From a virus, in IMG/VR virus record IMGVR_UViG_3300034105_003891, positions 1-64,000 of that record: DNA of 64,000 nucleotides. One strand, given 5' to 3'. A program made the translations under genes and the position numbers. Below, one piece after another: positions 7,640 to 15,620 of the stretch. Below the pieces are notes generated by a model. It saw only the letters and a program-made list of their open reading frames with translations. It ran no database searches and had not been told where the DNA came from. Every line of letters begins with the position of its first letter. Within the stretch, counting starts at the first letter, position 1.

Positions 7640-8638
7640 ATGGGTGAGGATCGAAATCAGGTAAACCCACTAAGGGCCGGCCGTCAGAGAGCATACCACC
7701 ACCATCACCTATAAATCTACATAAAGAGATCAACTTCATTAGAGTGCGTTTAAGCGACAACAATCTCATAACCCATATCTACATACTCATAGACAATTAC
7801 ATCATAGCCACGAGTAAGTAACACATCACATTCACATAGAAGCAACTCACATTCATCTCATATATTAAGTAGCAAGACAGAGAACCTATAGACATAGAGT
7901 AAGAGATCTAGCTAGAGAGTAACCACAACCATTTCTCTAGAGAGATAGACAAGAGAATACCAACTCATATAGGAAGCTTCTAAGCCATCGCAGGAACCAA
8001 ACCATATAGAGAGACAGCAAATGAAAACTGAGGGAGCACTGGCCAGTAGATCCCAACTCACATAGGAAGCTTCTAAGGGATCGCAGGAACCAAACCATAT
8101 AGAGAGACATAGATGGGAAACTGAGGGAGCACTGGCCAGGTAATCGCGTTTTAGAGGCCCTTTTGGAATCCCCTCTCCAGGCGTGAGTTCCCACCCAGGG
8201 CCATATTAACAAGATTTCCTCGTCGCCCCGTTTCACCACTTCTCTCCACATCTTACCACTTCTTTCCACTGGGCAAGAGTTCCCAACAGAAATCTGCATT
8301 TTCTTTTAGAAAAAATAAATATTTTATATATCCTAGATTCTAGGTCCGGTCTCCTAGTATCACCTTATCCATCTCGCCTCGTACTCTACCTCTATCTCTT
8401 CTCTCTTCATGCGGTATTGACCCATTGCCTCTCTATTAGAGACGGAACATCTTATGTGATGGGATTTTATTAGGTGGTTTTATTGGTATTCACTATCGGG
8501 TTGGGCCGGGTCCTCTGGGTTGGCCTCCCCAAAATGGCTTCCCTCACCTACACCCCGACTTGCCTTTTTGATGGTGAAAACACGGGTTGGCTTCCAAAGA
8601 GCCATTTTAGGGGGACTAACCCGCGACATTTCCCCTTG
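7640..8638. other. ~1 kb non-coding stretch of unusual composition
   Basis: No convincing gene on either strand. 7700-7960 is low-complexity, built of CATA, ACATCA and AGAGAG words; 7960-8145 is a 93-bp tandem repeat; 8200-8640 is C/T-rich then G/T-rich with several short inverted words. The frame open on the minus strand at 7937-8299 only reflects the repeat (93 bp = 31 codons). Could hold a replication or packaging function; nothing specific is recognisable. Confidence 0.5.
7960..8145. repeat. Two 93-bp tandem repeat units
   Basis: Units start at 7960 and 8053 (CCAACTCAYATAGGAAGCTT...) and share more than four fifths of their bases, including AGGAACCAAACCATATAGAG and GGGAGCACTGGCCAG. Confidence 0.85.
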
Positions 8639-8647
8639 GATATATAA
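8639..8647 (+). promoter_or_regulatory. Late-type box GATATATAA
   Basis: 3 bases before the ATG at 8651; the wider GGATATATAAGGTATG recurs at 32578. Confidence 0.55.
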
Positions 8648-8650
8648 GGT

Positions 8651-9322
8651 ATGAAAAACCTGAAGTTATACGAATCCTGGAAGCCAGAGTGGCCAGAGTG
8701 GGCTGACACACCTCAGCCAGAAGAAGCCGGTAGAGAGATAGAGCACACGGAAGCCGAGCAGCTCTTCACACCCATCTACACTACAGATGAAGAACCCTAT
8801 CCTGATAGTCCAAAGAGAAGTGGCAACGGTCAACCTGACTTTGACATTGTGATGGACAAGACACCGGAGCGAGCCATCTGGGCGGTTGAAGTGATTGAGG
8901 ATGCTGTGCCTAATGATTACAAGTCTTTGTGGCACACCGATGATGAAGACGACCAGTACATCACTGACACTGACTCCATTCTTGACTTTGCCACTGATGA
9001 ATTCAAAGCGGGTCGGTATGCGGAAGGCATTGAGTCATGGCAAGACACCGTGGAGGACTTCTCTAAGAAAGAGAGAATCTGTCTGGTTAAACTTGTCTCA
9101 CCAGAGGATGTGGATTTCATTCTGGAAGATCTATATGATTATCTGCGTCCCGGCTATGCTACATATGTTGCTAAACAAAGGGTACCCCGGCCGGGTTACA
9201 CTGCTAATTATTTAACTTTAAAGGAGGGCGAGATTGCTAGAGTGAAGAGAGCGATCTCGACATTGTTAAGATATAAGAAGCGAATCGAATCAAACACCGT
9301 CGGCGGGCCTACACAAGCTTAA
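8651..9322 (+). CDS. Leader (CTS-like) acidic protein
   Basis: 223 residues, strongly acidic (many D/E to residue 150). The leader MKNLKLYESWKPEW is a slightly divergent form. No domain recognised. Isolated between two non-coding stretches, with its own late-type box. Confidence 0.65.
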   Translation: MKNLKLYESWKPEWPEWADTPQPEEAGREIEHTEAEQLFTPIYTTDEEPYPDSPKRSGNGQPDFDIVMDKTPERAIWAVEVIEDAVPNDYKSLWHTDDEDDQYITDTDSILDFATDEFKAGRYAEGIESWQDTVEDFSKKERICLVKLVSPEDVDFILEDLYDYLRPGYATYVAKQRVPRPGYTANYLTLKEGEIARVKRAISTLLRYKKRIESNTVGGPTQA

Positions 9323-9412
9323 TCTTAGCACACCATGGAGTCCACTCTCCCGAGTCCAGTCCGGAACCCGGCCACATGAATGGCCATTCATTTTTCAAAA
9401 GCTAAAGTACAA

Positions 9413-9452
9413 CAAATCCTCGGAATAAAAAAATATTCCGAGGATTTTTTTT
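9413..9452. terminator. Bidirectional terminator
   Basis: Long stem AATCCTCGGAATA/TATTCCGAGGATT, A-rich loop, T run. It lies in front of the promoter at 9469, showing that the long open frame from 9380 is not the true gene start. Confidence 0.85.
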
Positions 9453-9468
9453 ATTCGAAATGTTTTCA

Positions 9469-9477
9469 TATATTTGC
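9469..9477 (+). promoter_or_regulatory. Early-type -7 element TATATTTGC
   Basis: 26 bases before the ATG at 9503; no ACTTTAACG box upstream. Confidence 0.7.
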
Positions 9478-9502
9478 ATGGATAAAATTAAGGAACATTA
9501 TA

Positions 9503-9631
9503 ATGGGTGAAGTAAAGGTGACATGTTCCGAATGTGGGACGGTGATTAAGATGACTGAGGGTAAATCCTCGGATGGCGATTACTTGATAACGAAATGTTC
9601 CTGTGGAATAACAGTCGGAAAAAAGAAATAA
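9503..9631 (+). CDS. 42-residue zinc-ribbon-like protein
   Basis: Starts MGEVKVTCSECG; CSEC and CSC pairs (residues 8-11 and 33-35) could bind one zinc. The ATG after the TATATTTGC element is preferred to the longer frame, which would run through a terminator. Likely a DNA- or RNA-binding accessory protein; unproven. Confidence 0.6.
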   Translation: MGEVKVTCSECGTVIKMTEGKSSDGDYLITKCSCGITVGKKK

Positions 9632-9648
9632 TAACAAGGCCCCACCTA

Positions 9649-9690
9649 CATACTATGTTAGTAAGATACTATGTCTGGGACCACGAAACA
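9649..9690. repeat. Dispersed element, copy 1
   Basis: CATACTATGTTAGTAAGATACTATG followed by TCTGGGACCA. A near copy follows at 9899. Contains the palindromic core TATGTTAGTAA with one change from other copies. Confidence 0.6.
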
Positions 9691-9696
9691 CGAACT

Positions 9697-9885
9697 ATGC
9701 GCAGACTTAAGAACGGATGGGAGATCGCGGGAGCATTAATACTATGCGGAGCCCTCGCGACTGTGATTATATACATATCTGGATTATCTGGTTGTGTGAA
9801 AGACCAAGAGGAGATTAATCCAGTAGTAGCTACCATGATGGTTGCTCTCTACTTGTTCACACTCATCTGGAGCCGACCCGACTAA
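9697..9885 (+). CDS. Small two-segment membrane protein
   Basis: 62 residues from MRRLKNGWEIAG; two hydrophobic segments (about 11-29 and 43-57). An in-frame ATG at 9655 would add residues MLVRYYVWD encoded by the dispersed repeat; I prefer the later start because that repeat also occurs between genes. Function unknown. Confidence 0.5.
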   Translation: MRRLKNGWEIAGALILCGALATVIIYISGLSGCVKDQEEINPVVATMMVALYLFTLIWSRPD

Positions 9886-9886
9886 G

Positions 9887-9935
9887 GCCCACCTAGATAG
9901 TATGTTAGTAAGATACTATGTCTGGGACCGATCTC
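9887..9935. repeat. Dispersed element, copy 2
   Basis: About 45 bases nearly identical to 9640-9684 (GCCCACCTA...TATGTTAGTAAGATACTATG...TCTGGGACC), i.e. a local duplication flanking the small membrane gene. Confidence 0.7.
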
Positions 9936-9965
9936 GCACACATACACGAACTAAACTAATACACG

Positions 9966-10274
9966 ATGAAGACTTACGAATTAAACACCACTTATGCCAA
10001 CTACACTGTCTATCTAATAAATGCGGGCTCGTATGCGAACGGCCGTAAAGCTATACGCATAGTGGACGTGGAAGATGGCTCACCCATCATGACAGCCACG
10101 GTGAACCTGCCTGATGTGCATTTAGAGGAGGATGAGGTGATCATTAAGAACTACTCAGAGAACGAAGGGTGCTTGCCCTTTCTTGTTGCCAACGGTGTTG
10201 TGTCTCCTGCCATCAGAGGGGTTGGCCACGGTATGGCTGTTGTGAAGCTTCTGATAGACATAGATGATATATAG
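9966..10274 (+). CDS. Hypothetical protein, DUF4313-like pattern
   Basis: 102 residues. RKAIRIVDVEDGSPIMTATVNLPD (residues 28-51, cited by ends only) then a DEVIIKNYSENEG turn resembles the order in Bacteroidetes DUF4313 proteins (edge-strand, TVNLP, D-E-x-x-x-K-N). The match is by eye only. Stop codon overlaps the late-type box of the next gene. Confidence 0.55.
   Translation: MKTYELNTTYANYTVYLINAGSYANGRKAIRIVDVEDGSPIMTATVNLPDVHLEEDEVIIKNYSENEGCLPFLVANGVVSPAIRGVGHGMAVVKLLIDIDDI
10266..10274 (+). promoter_or_regulatory. Late-type box GATATATAG
   Basis: 15 bases before the ATG at 10290, overlapping the previous stop. Confidence 0.5.
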
Positions 10275-10289
10275 AGAAAACTCTATAGA

Positions 10290-10709
10290 ATGAAACATTT
10301 AATGCTTTTCGAAAGCTTCTTCCACCGAGGTGCGATTGATCCAACCGCTTTGCAATTGGTTAAAATCGGCGGTGCAAATAATCCGGCTTTAGGATTCCTT
10401 AAAAAGAACGATATTAATGTACTCACCGAAGCAGGTATAGAGACCACTATCGTCGGTGAAATCACACCCAAAGACAACTACGCTTTCTGGGATGTCGATG
10501 GGATTTTATCCGATCCTTACTATGTGGCTTTTAGCCATCCAGGTAGGGAAAATTCACTCATGGCCAAGGAGAAGAACTTTGATATATTTCCTGGTAAAAT
10601 ATACCACAGGAAGAAGGGCGGTTGGACCAAAGAAAGTGTGCATGATTACATTGACACACTGAACATGTCTAACCTTCGAGATAAACTACACGCAGTTAAA
10701 AAAACCTGA
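10290..10709 (+). CDS. Leader (CTS-like) protein, unknown function
   Basis: 139 residues; leader MKHLMLFESFFHRGA. The body has FWDVDGIL (residues ~69-76), which recalls HAD motif I, but no other HAD motif is visible. The stop codon lies inside the terminator stem. Confidence 0.65.
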   Translation: MKHLMLFESFFHRGAIDPTALQLVKIGGANNPALGFLKKNDINVLTEAGIETTIVGEITPKDNYAFWDVDGILSDPYYVAFSHPGRENSLMAKEKNFDIFPGKIYHRKKGGWTKESVHDYIDTLNMSNLRDKLHAVKKT

Positions 10710-10729
10710 TTGGAAAATCAGGTTTTTTT
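10701..10729 (+). terminator. Intrinsic terminator
   Basis: Stem AAAACCTGATT/AATCAGGTTTT, loop GGAA, T run. Confidence 0.85.
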
Positions 10730-10825
10730 GTGCGCGGATGTTATGTGCACGCAGCATACACCGAGGGTGAAATTGGGTAGTAAAAAATATTTTGAAATTT
10801 CATGAATTTATTTGAAAAGATGTCA

Positions 10826-10834
10826 TATATTTGC
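10826..10834 (+). promoter_or_regulatory. Early-type -7 element TATATTTGC
   Basis: 22 bases before the ATG at 10856. Confidence 0.65.
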
Positions 10835-10855
10835 AAAACAAAATCAAACAAATCA

Positions 10856-11191
10856 ATGAGAGCATTCCACGCAACATCGGCATCAAATGTACCATCCATC
10901 CAAAAAGATGGTCTGATCATCAAATGGGATTATGTTTACCTTACCGATTCAATCGATTCAGCACTCCGTTGGATTGGCTTCAGATTGCAAGTCACAGGTG
11001 AGAACACAATCGCTGTGATCGAAGTTGAAGTGGAAGCCTCAAAGCTTGAGGAAGGCATAGACCATTCACCGATGATGGAGAGCATATTCGGTGTTGGTAA
11101 ATCATGGACCTCATCGGAACCAATTCCTGCTACTTCCATAAGGGAAGTGCATCTATATAGCATTAACAATAAAAAGACCCAATATGCCTAG
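10856..11191 (+). CDS. Putative ADP-ribosyltransferase-fold protein
   Basis: 111 residues starting MRAFHATSASNVPSIQKDGL. The H-x-T..N..SI..~GL start, a VYLTDSIDSAL strand-helix pair and the late WTSSEPIPATSIREV strand follow the order of small ADP-ribosyltransferase-fold proteins (KptA/Tpt1 and ART-type). The His-Thr at the start and the SSEPIP segment would line the NAD pocket. The longer frame from 10802 crosses the promoter. Assignment rests on motif order only. Confidence 0.5.
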   Translation: MRAFHATSASNVPSIQKDGLIIKWDYVYLTDSIDSALRWIGFRLQVTGENTIAVIEVEVEASKLEEGIDHSPMMESIFGVGKSWTSSEPIPATSIREVHLYSINNKKTQYA

Positions 11192-11708
11192 TCAAATTAA
11201 AAAAAGAACCTGGTGTACCCCATGCCAGGAGTTCGAACTATTCGAATCACATCTCACATCAGGGATAACGGTGTTGGATGCTGAGGGCAAGGAGATAAAG
11301 AAATTATCGAAGACAACTTGCGATATATGCGGTAATGAATATGTACCTTATAGCCTGTCCGAGGTGCCTGAGGAGAAGATTCAGGAACAAAGAGCAAGAT
11401 ACAAAAAGATGAAGAGAGAGAAATTCATCAAGATGTTAAGTGTCTATCAGGATATGAGCAGATCAAATATACTTGCCGATATGATGAGGGGGGTTGGTGA
11501 CAAGTCAATCGGATACACGGTGAGAGAGGATGATGCAGGGCAAGAAGCGATTGATTCGGAGGAGAGAGCACAGAGAGAAGCTAGCAGATTGGCAGAGCAA
11601 GAGTTCAAAGCCAAGTACCACGGTGCACAACGCAATGACAAATGCCGATGTGATTCGGGATTAAAATATAAGAAGTGTTGCTTACCGAAGGTTGATGCAA
11701 TCCAATAA
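11184..11708 (+). CDS. Zinc-ribbon plus SEC-C motif protein
   Basis: 174 residues. CTPC (residues 10-13) and CDIC (46-49) form a possible zinc ribbon; the C-terminus RNDKCRCDSGLKYKKCC fits the SEC-C zinc motif found at the end of SecA and in many stand-alone proteins. The middle is a charged helix. Overlaps the ART-like gene by 8 bases. May bind nucleic acid or a chaperone. Confidence 0.7.
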   Translation: MPSQIKKRTWCTPCQEFELFESHLTSGITVLDAEGKEIKKLSKTTCDICGNEYVPYSLSEVPEEKIQEQRARYKKMKREKFIKMLSVYQDMSRSNILADMMRGVGDKSIGYTVREDDAGQEAIDSEERAQREASRLAEQEFKAKYHGAQRNDKCRCDSGLKYKKCCLPKVDAIQ

Positions 11709-11747
11709 ACATGCTATGTTAGTAACATACTATCCATACGCGTACAT
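11709..11747. repeat. Dispersed element, copy 3
   Basis: CATGCTATGTTAGTAACATACTATC then CATACGCG. The 15-base core TATGTTAGTAACATA is a perfect palindrome. Read as protein it gives MLVTYYPYAYI and a stop. Confidence 0.7.
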
Positions 11748-11752
11748 TTAAA

Positions 11753-11893
11753 ATGAGAAATCCAATAAAAATATGGTGGAGCAACCTTTATCCTTATGAG
11801 AGGGTTAGCATAATCAACGCTATAATTCTCACAATTAAATGGATTCTGATAGGAATATTTTTCATTCACTTAATAAATAAATACTTATGCTAA
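11753..11893 (+). CDS. 46-residue membrane protein
   Basis: MRNPIKIWWSN start, one long hydrophobic segment (about 20-42). Overlaps the next start by 7 bases. Function unknown. Confidence 0.5.
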   Translation: MRNPIKIWWSNLYPYERVSIINAIILTIKWILIGIFFIHLINKYLC

Positions 11894-12066
11894 TAGTTGC
11901 AATGGGGTTTGCAGGTTTCCTAGTTGGAATCGGAATCGGAGGTTATTTTGGAAAGATGTCAGAGAGAAGAGATTGGGACAAGCTCATAAAGGATGGTGTC
12001 CTACCTATCCCAGGCCAACGGTGGAAACCAGAGGATTACAAAAAATCCGAAAAATCCGAAAAATAA
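11887..12066 (+). CDS. 59-residue membrane protein with glycine zipper
   Basis: MLIVAMGFAGFLVGIGIGGYFG: one N-terminal membrane segment with GxxxG spacing, then a basic tail with a KKSEKSEK end. Possibly an oligomeric membrane peptide. Confidence 0.55.
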   Translation: MLIVAMGFAGFLVGIGIGGYFGKMSERRDWDKLIKDGVLPIPGQRWKPEDYKKSEKSEK

Positions 12067-12090
12067 TTTTTTTCTTTAAAAAAGATTCCA

Positions 12091-12099
12091 TATATTTGC
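12091..12099 (+). promoter_or_regulatory. Early-type -7 element TATATTTGC
   Basis: 22 bases before the ATG at 12122; A/T tract upstream instead of the ACTTTAACG box; conserved leader TGTAATTAAAA follows. Confidence 0.7.
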
Positions 12100-12121
12100 C
12101 ATGTAATTAAAAACAAATATT

Positions 12122-12634
12122 ATGGATAAATTTAAAACACAAAGGAAAAAACTTAAAGAACTAGAAGGTAAATTTTCTCTCTCTTCGTATTATTGCACCG
12201 CACTCGACTGCTTAGATAACACATATATGACACCACCAAGAACCAGATTAGATAGCAATATTTATAATGGGTTATCGTTCATAGGAGAAAATAATGGTCT
12301 CACTATAGATAGATTTTATCACTTCACCCCATTTTATTTATGGCTTCATGATTTCACTAAAAATAAGTATAATGGCACGGAAAGATGTCAAATAAGAATA
12401 AATGCGGAGGATTTAGATACTCTCAATGAACTAATAGATTCTGGCGAATTTAAGAGTAAATATAAATTCATTTCAGATAAAATTGATTTATCTGATGAAA
12501 ATTACGATTTGGAGCTATTAACTATTAAAAGAACCTTAATTTCATGGAGGTCAGCAATGAGAAGAAAATCGAACAAATCGTCAAAAGAAATATGGTTTCT
12601 TTTAAATGGCATAGATACATTTCCTATTAAGTAA
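12122..12634 (+). CDS. Hypothetical phage protein
   Basis: 170 residues, charged, with aromatic patches (FYHFTPFYLWLHDF around 61-74). Nothing recognised. First gene of a short operon to 13108. Confidence 0.65.
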   Translation: MDKFKTQRKKLKELEGKFSLSSYYCTALDCLDNTYMTPPRTRLDSNIYNGLSFIGENNGLTIDRFYHFTPFYLWLHDFTKNKYNGTERCQIRINAEDLDTLNELIDSGEFKSKYKFISDKIDLSDENYDLELLTIKRTLISWRSAMRRKSNKSSKEIWFLLNGIDTFPIK

Positions 12635-12645
12635 AAACAAATATT

Positions 12646-12867
12646 ATGGCACATATAATAAAAGATATTGAAATAGACGGAGACTTATATGATATAAAGT
12701 ATTTCTTCGACGCGGACCAATCAGAAGATGGAATAGACATCTATAGAGCAGACGACGGTGCTCACATTGGAGAGATGATGGGAAGAGGATTTCCTGATCC
12801 CGATGATGAAGATGATATGGAGTACATCAAAAAGGAATTAAAGGACTGGTTAGATAACAACATATAA
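12646..12867 (+). CDS. Small acidic protein
   Basis: 73 residues, strongly acidic (DPDDEDDMEYI). Such DNA-mimic-like acidity is common among phage early proteins, but no function is shown. Confidence 0.6.
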   Translation: MAHIIKDIEIDGDLYDIKYFFDADQSEDGIDIYRADDGAHIGEMMGRGFPDPDDEDDMEYIKKELKDWLDNNI

Positions 12868-12868
12868 T

Positions 12869-13108
12869 ATGGCAAAGAGAAAAACCATCGGTGTTATAGA
12901 GATGATCGATTATGCCAACACCCAACTTGCAAGAAAGGATTCAGATGCCACAAAGGAATTCAAAGAAGGTGTTTGTGTGATGATTGAAAGAATAATGTTT
13001 GATACAGATTGTTATTCTGGATTTCGATTCCTAGATAATAATGATTGCGAGATTCGAACATTAGGTCATGCCTCCAGAAAATATTACAAACCAGTCTTTA
13101 AAAAATAA
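12869..13108 (+). CDS. Hypothetical phage protein
   Basis: 79 residues; begins one base after the stop of the acidic protein. KRKTIGVIEMIDYANTQLAR start. No domain recognised, although the start resembles many phage proteins of this size. Confidence 0.6.
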   Translation: MAKRKTIGVIEMIDYANTQLARKDSDATKEFKEGVCVMIERIMFDTDCYSGFRFLDNNDCEIRTLGHASRKYYKPVFKK

Positions 13109-13139
13109 AAAAATATTTTTTTATTTGTAAATGATTTAT

Positions 13140-13148
13140 TATATTTGT
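13140..13148 (+). promoter_or_regulatory. Early-type -7 element TATATTTGT
   Basis: 24 bases before the ATG at 13173. Confidence 0.65.
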
Positions 13149-13172
13149 CCTGTAATTAAAATAACAAATAAC

Positions 13173-13391
13173 ATGATGATTGGAAAAACAACCCACGGGG
13201 AAGAAGAAAAATGTAAGGAAGCTTGGAAAAAACATCAAAATGGTGCTCATGAGGATGACCTGATACCTTATACAGAATTTAGAAGTGAGTATGGATTACC
13301 CGATATAGAGGAAGAGGAGGATGCTTGGGATGATGATGGATCCGATGATTGGGATGATTATAACAATAATAACAATAATTATGATGAATAA
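13173..13391 (+). CDS. Acidic protein with Asp/Asn-rich tail
   Basis: 72 residues from MMIGKTTHGEEEK; tail EEEEDAWDDDG then an Asn run. The start 42 bases upstream would overlap the promoter. Overlaps the next gene. Confidence 0.6.
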   Translation: MMIGKTTHGEEEKCKEAWKKHQNGAHEDDLIPYTEFRSEYGLPDIEEEEDAWDDDGSDDWDDYNNNNNNYDE

Positions 13392-13644
13392 TAAAAGAGT
13401 ACTAGCAAGGTATCCGAATGCCATAGCACAGAGATTTGAAACTGAATTCGAAGAGGGATTTAGAGGTAAGGGTGTACCTGTCTATATCATTAAAGAAAAT
13501 GAAGATCCAATATACACAATAGGATTTGGCTACACAGAAAAGGAAGCTTGGCAGATGGCAACGTCATGGTTAAACAATAAACCATCAAATTCCTCGACCT
13601 ATATGGGTTATTTAATTAAGGATGCCATATTAGATATGGAATAA
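13381..13644 (+). CDS. Hypothetical phage protein
   Basis: 87 residues from MMNNKRVLARYPNA, overlapping the Asn-rich tail of the previous gene by 11 bases. Double-psi or beta-type sequence; not recognised. Confidence 0.6.
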   Translation: MMNNKRVLARYPNAIAQRFETEFEEGFRGKGVPVYIIKENEDPIYTIGFGYTEKEAWQMATSWLNNKPSNSSTYMGYLIKDAILDME

Positions 13645-13668
13645 TTTTTTTATTCAAAAATAATTTAT

Positions 13669-13677
13669 TATATTTGC
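13669..13677 (+). promoter_or_regulatory. Early-type -7 element TATATTTGC
   Basis: 25 bases before the ATG at 13703. Confidence 0.7.
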
Positions 13678-13702
13678 TCCGTAATCAAAACCCAATACAA
13701 CC

Positions 13703-13900
13703 ATGCTATCTTATCCAGCTGATCCAGAAAAACTAAAGGAGATACTTGAAATAGAAGAGACACTTCGATTTTTATTTGTAAGAAGAGGAATACCAACAAA
13801 TAACGAAATTAAAACTTCAGCCAGGTTAACACAAAAATACAAGGCACTTATGAATTGGGACCAACAAATATTAACAGGACCAATTTACCCAACCACTTAA
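13703..13900 (+). CDS. Hypothetical phage protein
   Basis: 65 helical residues (EKLKEILEIEETLRFLFVRRG). No assignment. Cotranscribed with 13912. Confidence 0.55.
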   Translation: MLSYPADPEKLKEILEIEETLRFLFVRRGIPTNNEIKTSARLTQKYKALMNWDQQILTGPIYPTT

Positions 13901-13911
13901 ACTAGACAATC

Positions 13912-14229
13912 ATGCCAGAATTAACTAGGGATCAAAAAATGGAAAAGATAAGAACCAATGTGGAAGTTTATCTTATCAAAAATGCAGAATCCTGTAATGT
14001 ACCAATCACATCATTATTTAATGATGAAGCGAAGAATCATATCGTAAACATCGGAACGGCCATCATGGCAAATAAATTAGGTATCGAAACATATCCTGGA
14101 TCATTCGTCAGAGCAATTTTGGATAACGACCTTTATGAAGCAATCAATAGAGCGGACTCAGTCAACAGAGGTGCTATTGCTTTCTATGTCACGATGATTC
14201 ATAATCTTGGCATTAATCTTGCACCATAA
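13912..14229 (+). CDS. Hypothetical phage protein
   Basis: 105 residues, helical; two genes share the promoter at 13669, and a UUCG-loop terminator follows. Not recognised. Confidence 0.6.
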   Translation: MPELTRDQKMEKIRTNVEVYLIKNAESCNVPITSLFNDEAKNHIVNIGTAIMANKLGIETYPGSFVRAILDNDLYEAINRADSVNRGAIAFYVTMIHNLGINLAP

Positions 14230-14255
14230 TATTTTTTTATTACATAAAGTATTAT

Positions 14256-14279
14256 AAAGAGGCTTCGGCCTCTTTTTTT
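14256..14279 (+). terminator. Terminator with TTCG loop
   Basis: AAAGAGGC-TTCG-GCCTCTTT then T run. Confidence 0.9.
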
Positions 14280-14305
14280 GTGGTGTGCATCATGCCTGCA
14301 CAGTT

Positions 14306-14324
14306 ACACCGTCGGCAACGGTGT
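14306..14324. repeat. CACCG-N7-CGGTG inverted repeat 1
   Basis: ACACCGT/ACGGTGT arms; between terminator and next promoter. Confidence 0.65.
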
Positions 14325-14401
14325 TTCGGATGATGCATCATGTATGCCTTTCTTTTCCATATGACATCTTCATGCCTGCCTTATGGTAAACACCGTGGCT
14401 A

Positions 14402-14453
14402 AAACTTTAACGATTCTTATCGTTTGTATCTAAAACCTATTCCGTATATTTGC
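14402..14453 (+). promoter_or_regulatory. Bipartite promoter 1
   Basis: AAACTTTAACG (14402-14412), 32 bp, TATATTTGC (14445-14453); half-site CACCGTG just upstream. Confidence 0.75.
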
Positions 14454-14476
14454 TCTGTAATTAAAATCAAAATTAA

Positions 14477-14971
14477 ATGAAAACAGAAACACACAAAATA
14501 GGAGACAAGGACAAGATATACAAAGTATCCGAGTCCGGTACCTATTACTCAGAAGAAACACCGGATGAGGTTATTAGAGTTTTAGAATCTCTTAGAAGTA
14601 CCGATCAAAGAATCAAAATCTATCTTGGTGACAGAGTGACAGGTCGGGATTGGATGGAGGAGGATGGAAAGATAGGTAAGGCGGGCAGAAGCTCAGGTCC
14701 TATCAAAATACCTTTACTTATCCGAACTATTAATAGCCACGGTGGAGGTTCAATTATGGAAGACTCCATAGTTAAGATAGCAACCTCTCCGGCAGCATCA
14801 TCAATAGTTCTATACCAGCATCCGAGGTATCATCAACCGGAAATGGTAATAAGAGAGGAAGGATTACCAGATAAGCCACAGTACACTCACACAGTTAGAA
14901 TCGACGGTGAAACATATAGCCGACACACATCGGAAAGATCAGCACAGAGATTGGTCGCATTATTACGATAA
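14477..14971 (+). CDS. Conserved hypothetical protein (phage/plasmid family)
   Basis: 164 residues. The order VIRVLESLR..., RIKIYLGDRVTGRDWMEEDG and GRSSGPIKIPLLI matches a family I recall from phages and plasmids of many bacteria, always uncharacterised. Single-gene unit behind its own promoter. Confidence 0.65.
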   Translation: MKTETHKIGDKDKIYKVSESGTYYSEETPDEVIRVLESLRSTDQRIKIYLGDRVTGRDWMEEDGKIGKAGRSSGPIKIPLLIRTINSHGGGSIMEDSIVKIATSPAASSIVLYQHPRYHQPEMVIREEGLPDKPQYTHTVRIDGETYSRHTSERSAQRLVALLR

Positions 14972-14972
14972 A

Positions 14973-15034
14973 AACTTTAACGAAAAATAACCAGAAAATT
15001 ATTTTTTTATCTAAACGGAATTTTATACATTTAC
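14973..15034 (+). promoter_or_regulatory. Promoter with ACTTTAACG and variant -7
   Basis: ACTTTAACG ends at 14982; the best -7 candidate is TACATTTAC at 15026, 43 bp away, so this copy breaks the usual spacing. Confidence 0.5.
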
Positions 15035-15068
15035 GAAGTAATTAATTAAACACTTAAATACAATCACC

Positions 15069-15575
15069 ATGAACAAGAATGAAAAAAAAGGCGGAAACGC
15101 TACAGTAGCAACTCCAGTTGCAAAAGTTGAAAAAATGGCAAAAGCGGTTGTCAAAGAAACTGCTCAAGTAGAAGGTCCAGAGGCTTCAGTAGCAGAGGTG
15201 CCAGTACCGGTTGTACCACACATTGAAGGTGCATTCGAAGTTGGTTCAAGAATTGAAACTTCTTTAATCTCTCCGCTAAAAGTTTTCGGAAAGAAAGAAG
15301 CTACAGGTACTCCGGCTCAAATGAAGCCATGTGCTGCAATCATCTTGGAAAAGTTGGCCATCGCAGGTCCTACTGGTACTAACTTGATTAGAGTTAAAAA
15401 ACCAGGTTCAACTCGTATCTTCTACACAACTGAGGAAAACCTAATCGTAGGAGAAGGTGCACCAACAGCGGTGGTAACGGCTCCAGTCGTTAAGGAAGAA
15501 AAACCAGCTCCTGCTCCAAAAGCAAAAGCTCAAAAAGCAGAAAAAGCTGAGGTTGTTGCAGAAGTTGCTGAGTAA
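15069..15575 (+). CDS. Ala/Lys/Pro-rich protein with folded centre
   Basis: 168 residues. Low-complexity Ala/Val/Lys/Pro/Glu flanks (residues 8-50 and 140-168) surround a folded middle (GSRIETSLISPLKVFG...STRIFYTTEENL). The flanks recall histone-H1-like tails. Its codon use is more uniform than in neighbours, hinting at high expression. Could be an abundant nucleic-acid-associated protein. Confidence 0.6.
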   Translation: MNKNEKKGGNATVATPVAKVEKMAKAVVKETAQVEGPEASVAEVPVPVVPHIEGAFEVGSRIETSLISPLKVFGKKEATGTPAQMKPCAAIILEKLAIAGPTGTNLIRVKKPGSTRIFYTTEENLIVGEGAPTAVVTAPVVKEEKPAPAPKAKAQKAEKAEVVAEVAE

Positions 15576-15595
15576 TCAGTACTGCCAACGGTATT

Positions 15596-15620
15596 AAAAG
15601 AGGCTTCGGCCTCTTTTTTT
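15596..15620 (+). terminator. Terminator with TTCG loop
   Basis: AAAAGAGGC-TTCG-GCCTCTTTT. Confidence 0.9.

Noticed and set aside
7937-8299. 120-residue open frame on the minus strand
   Set aside because: Its internal repetition only mirrors the 93-bp DNA repeat (a multiple of three); no promoter and no protein-like pattern.
9380-9502. Longer start for the zinc-ribbon gene
   Set aside because: The extension would be translated through a strong terminator and the promoter at 9469.
9842-10048. 68-residue open frame containing MLVRYY
   Set aside because: Overlaps two better genes and consists mostly of the dispersed element plus out-of-frame sequence of the gene at 9966.
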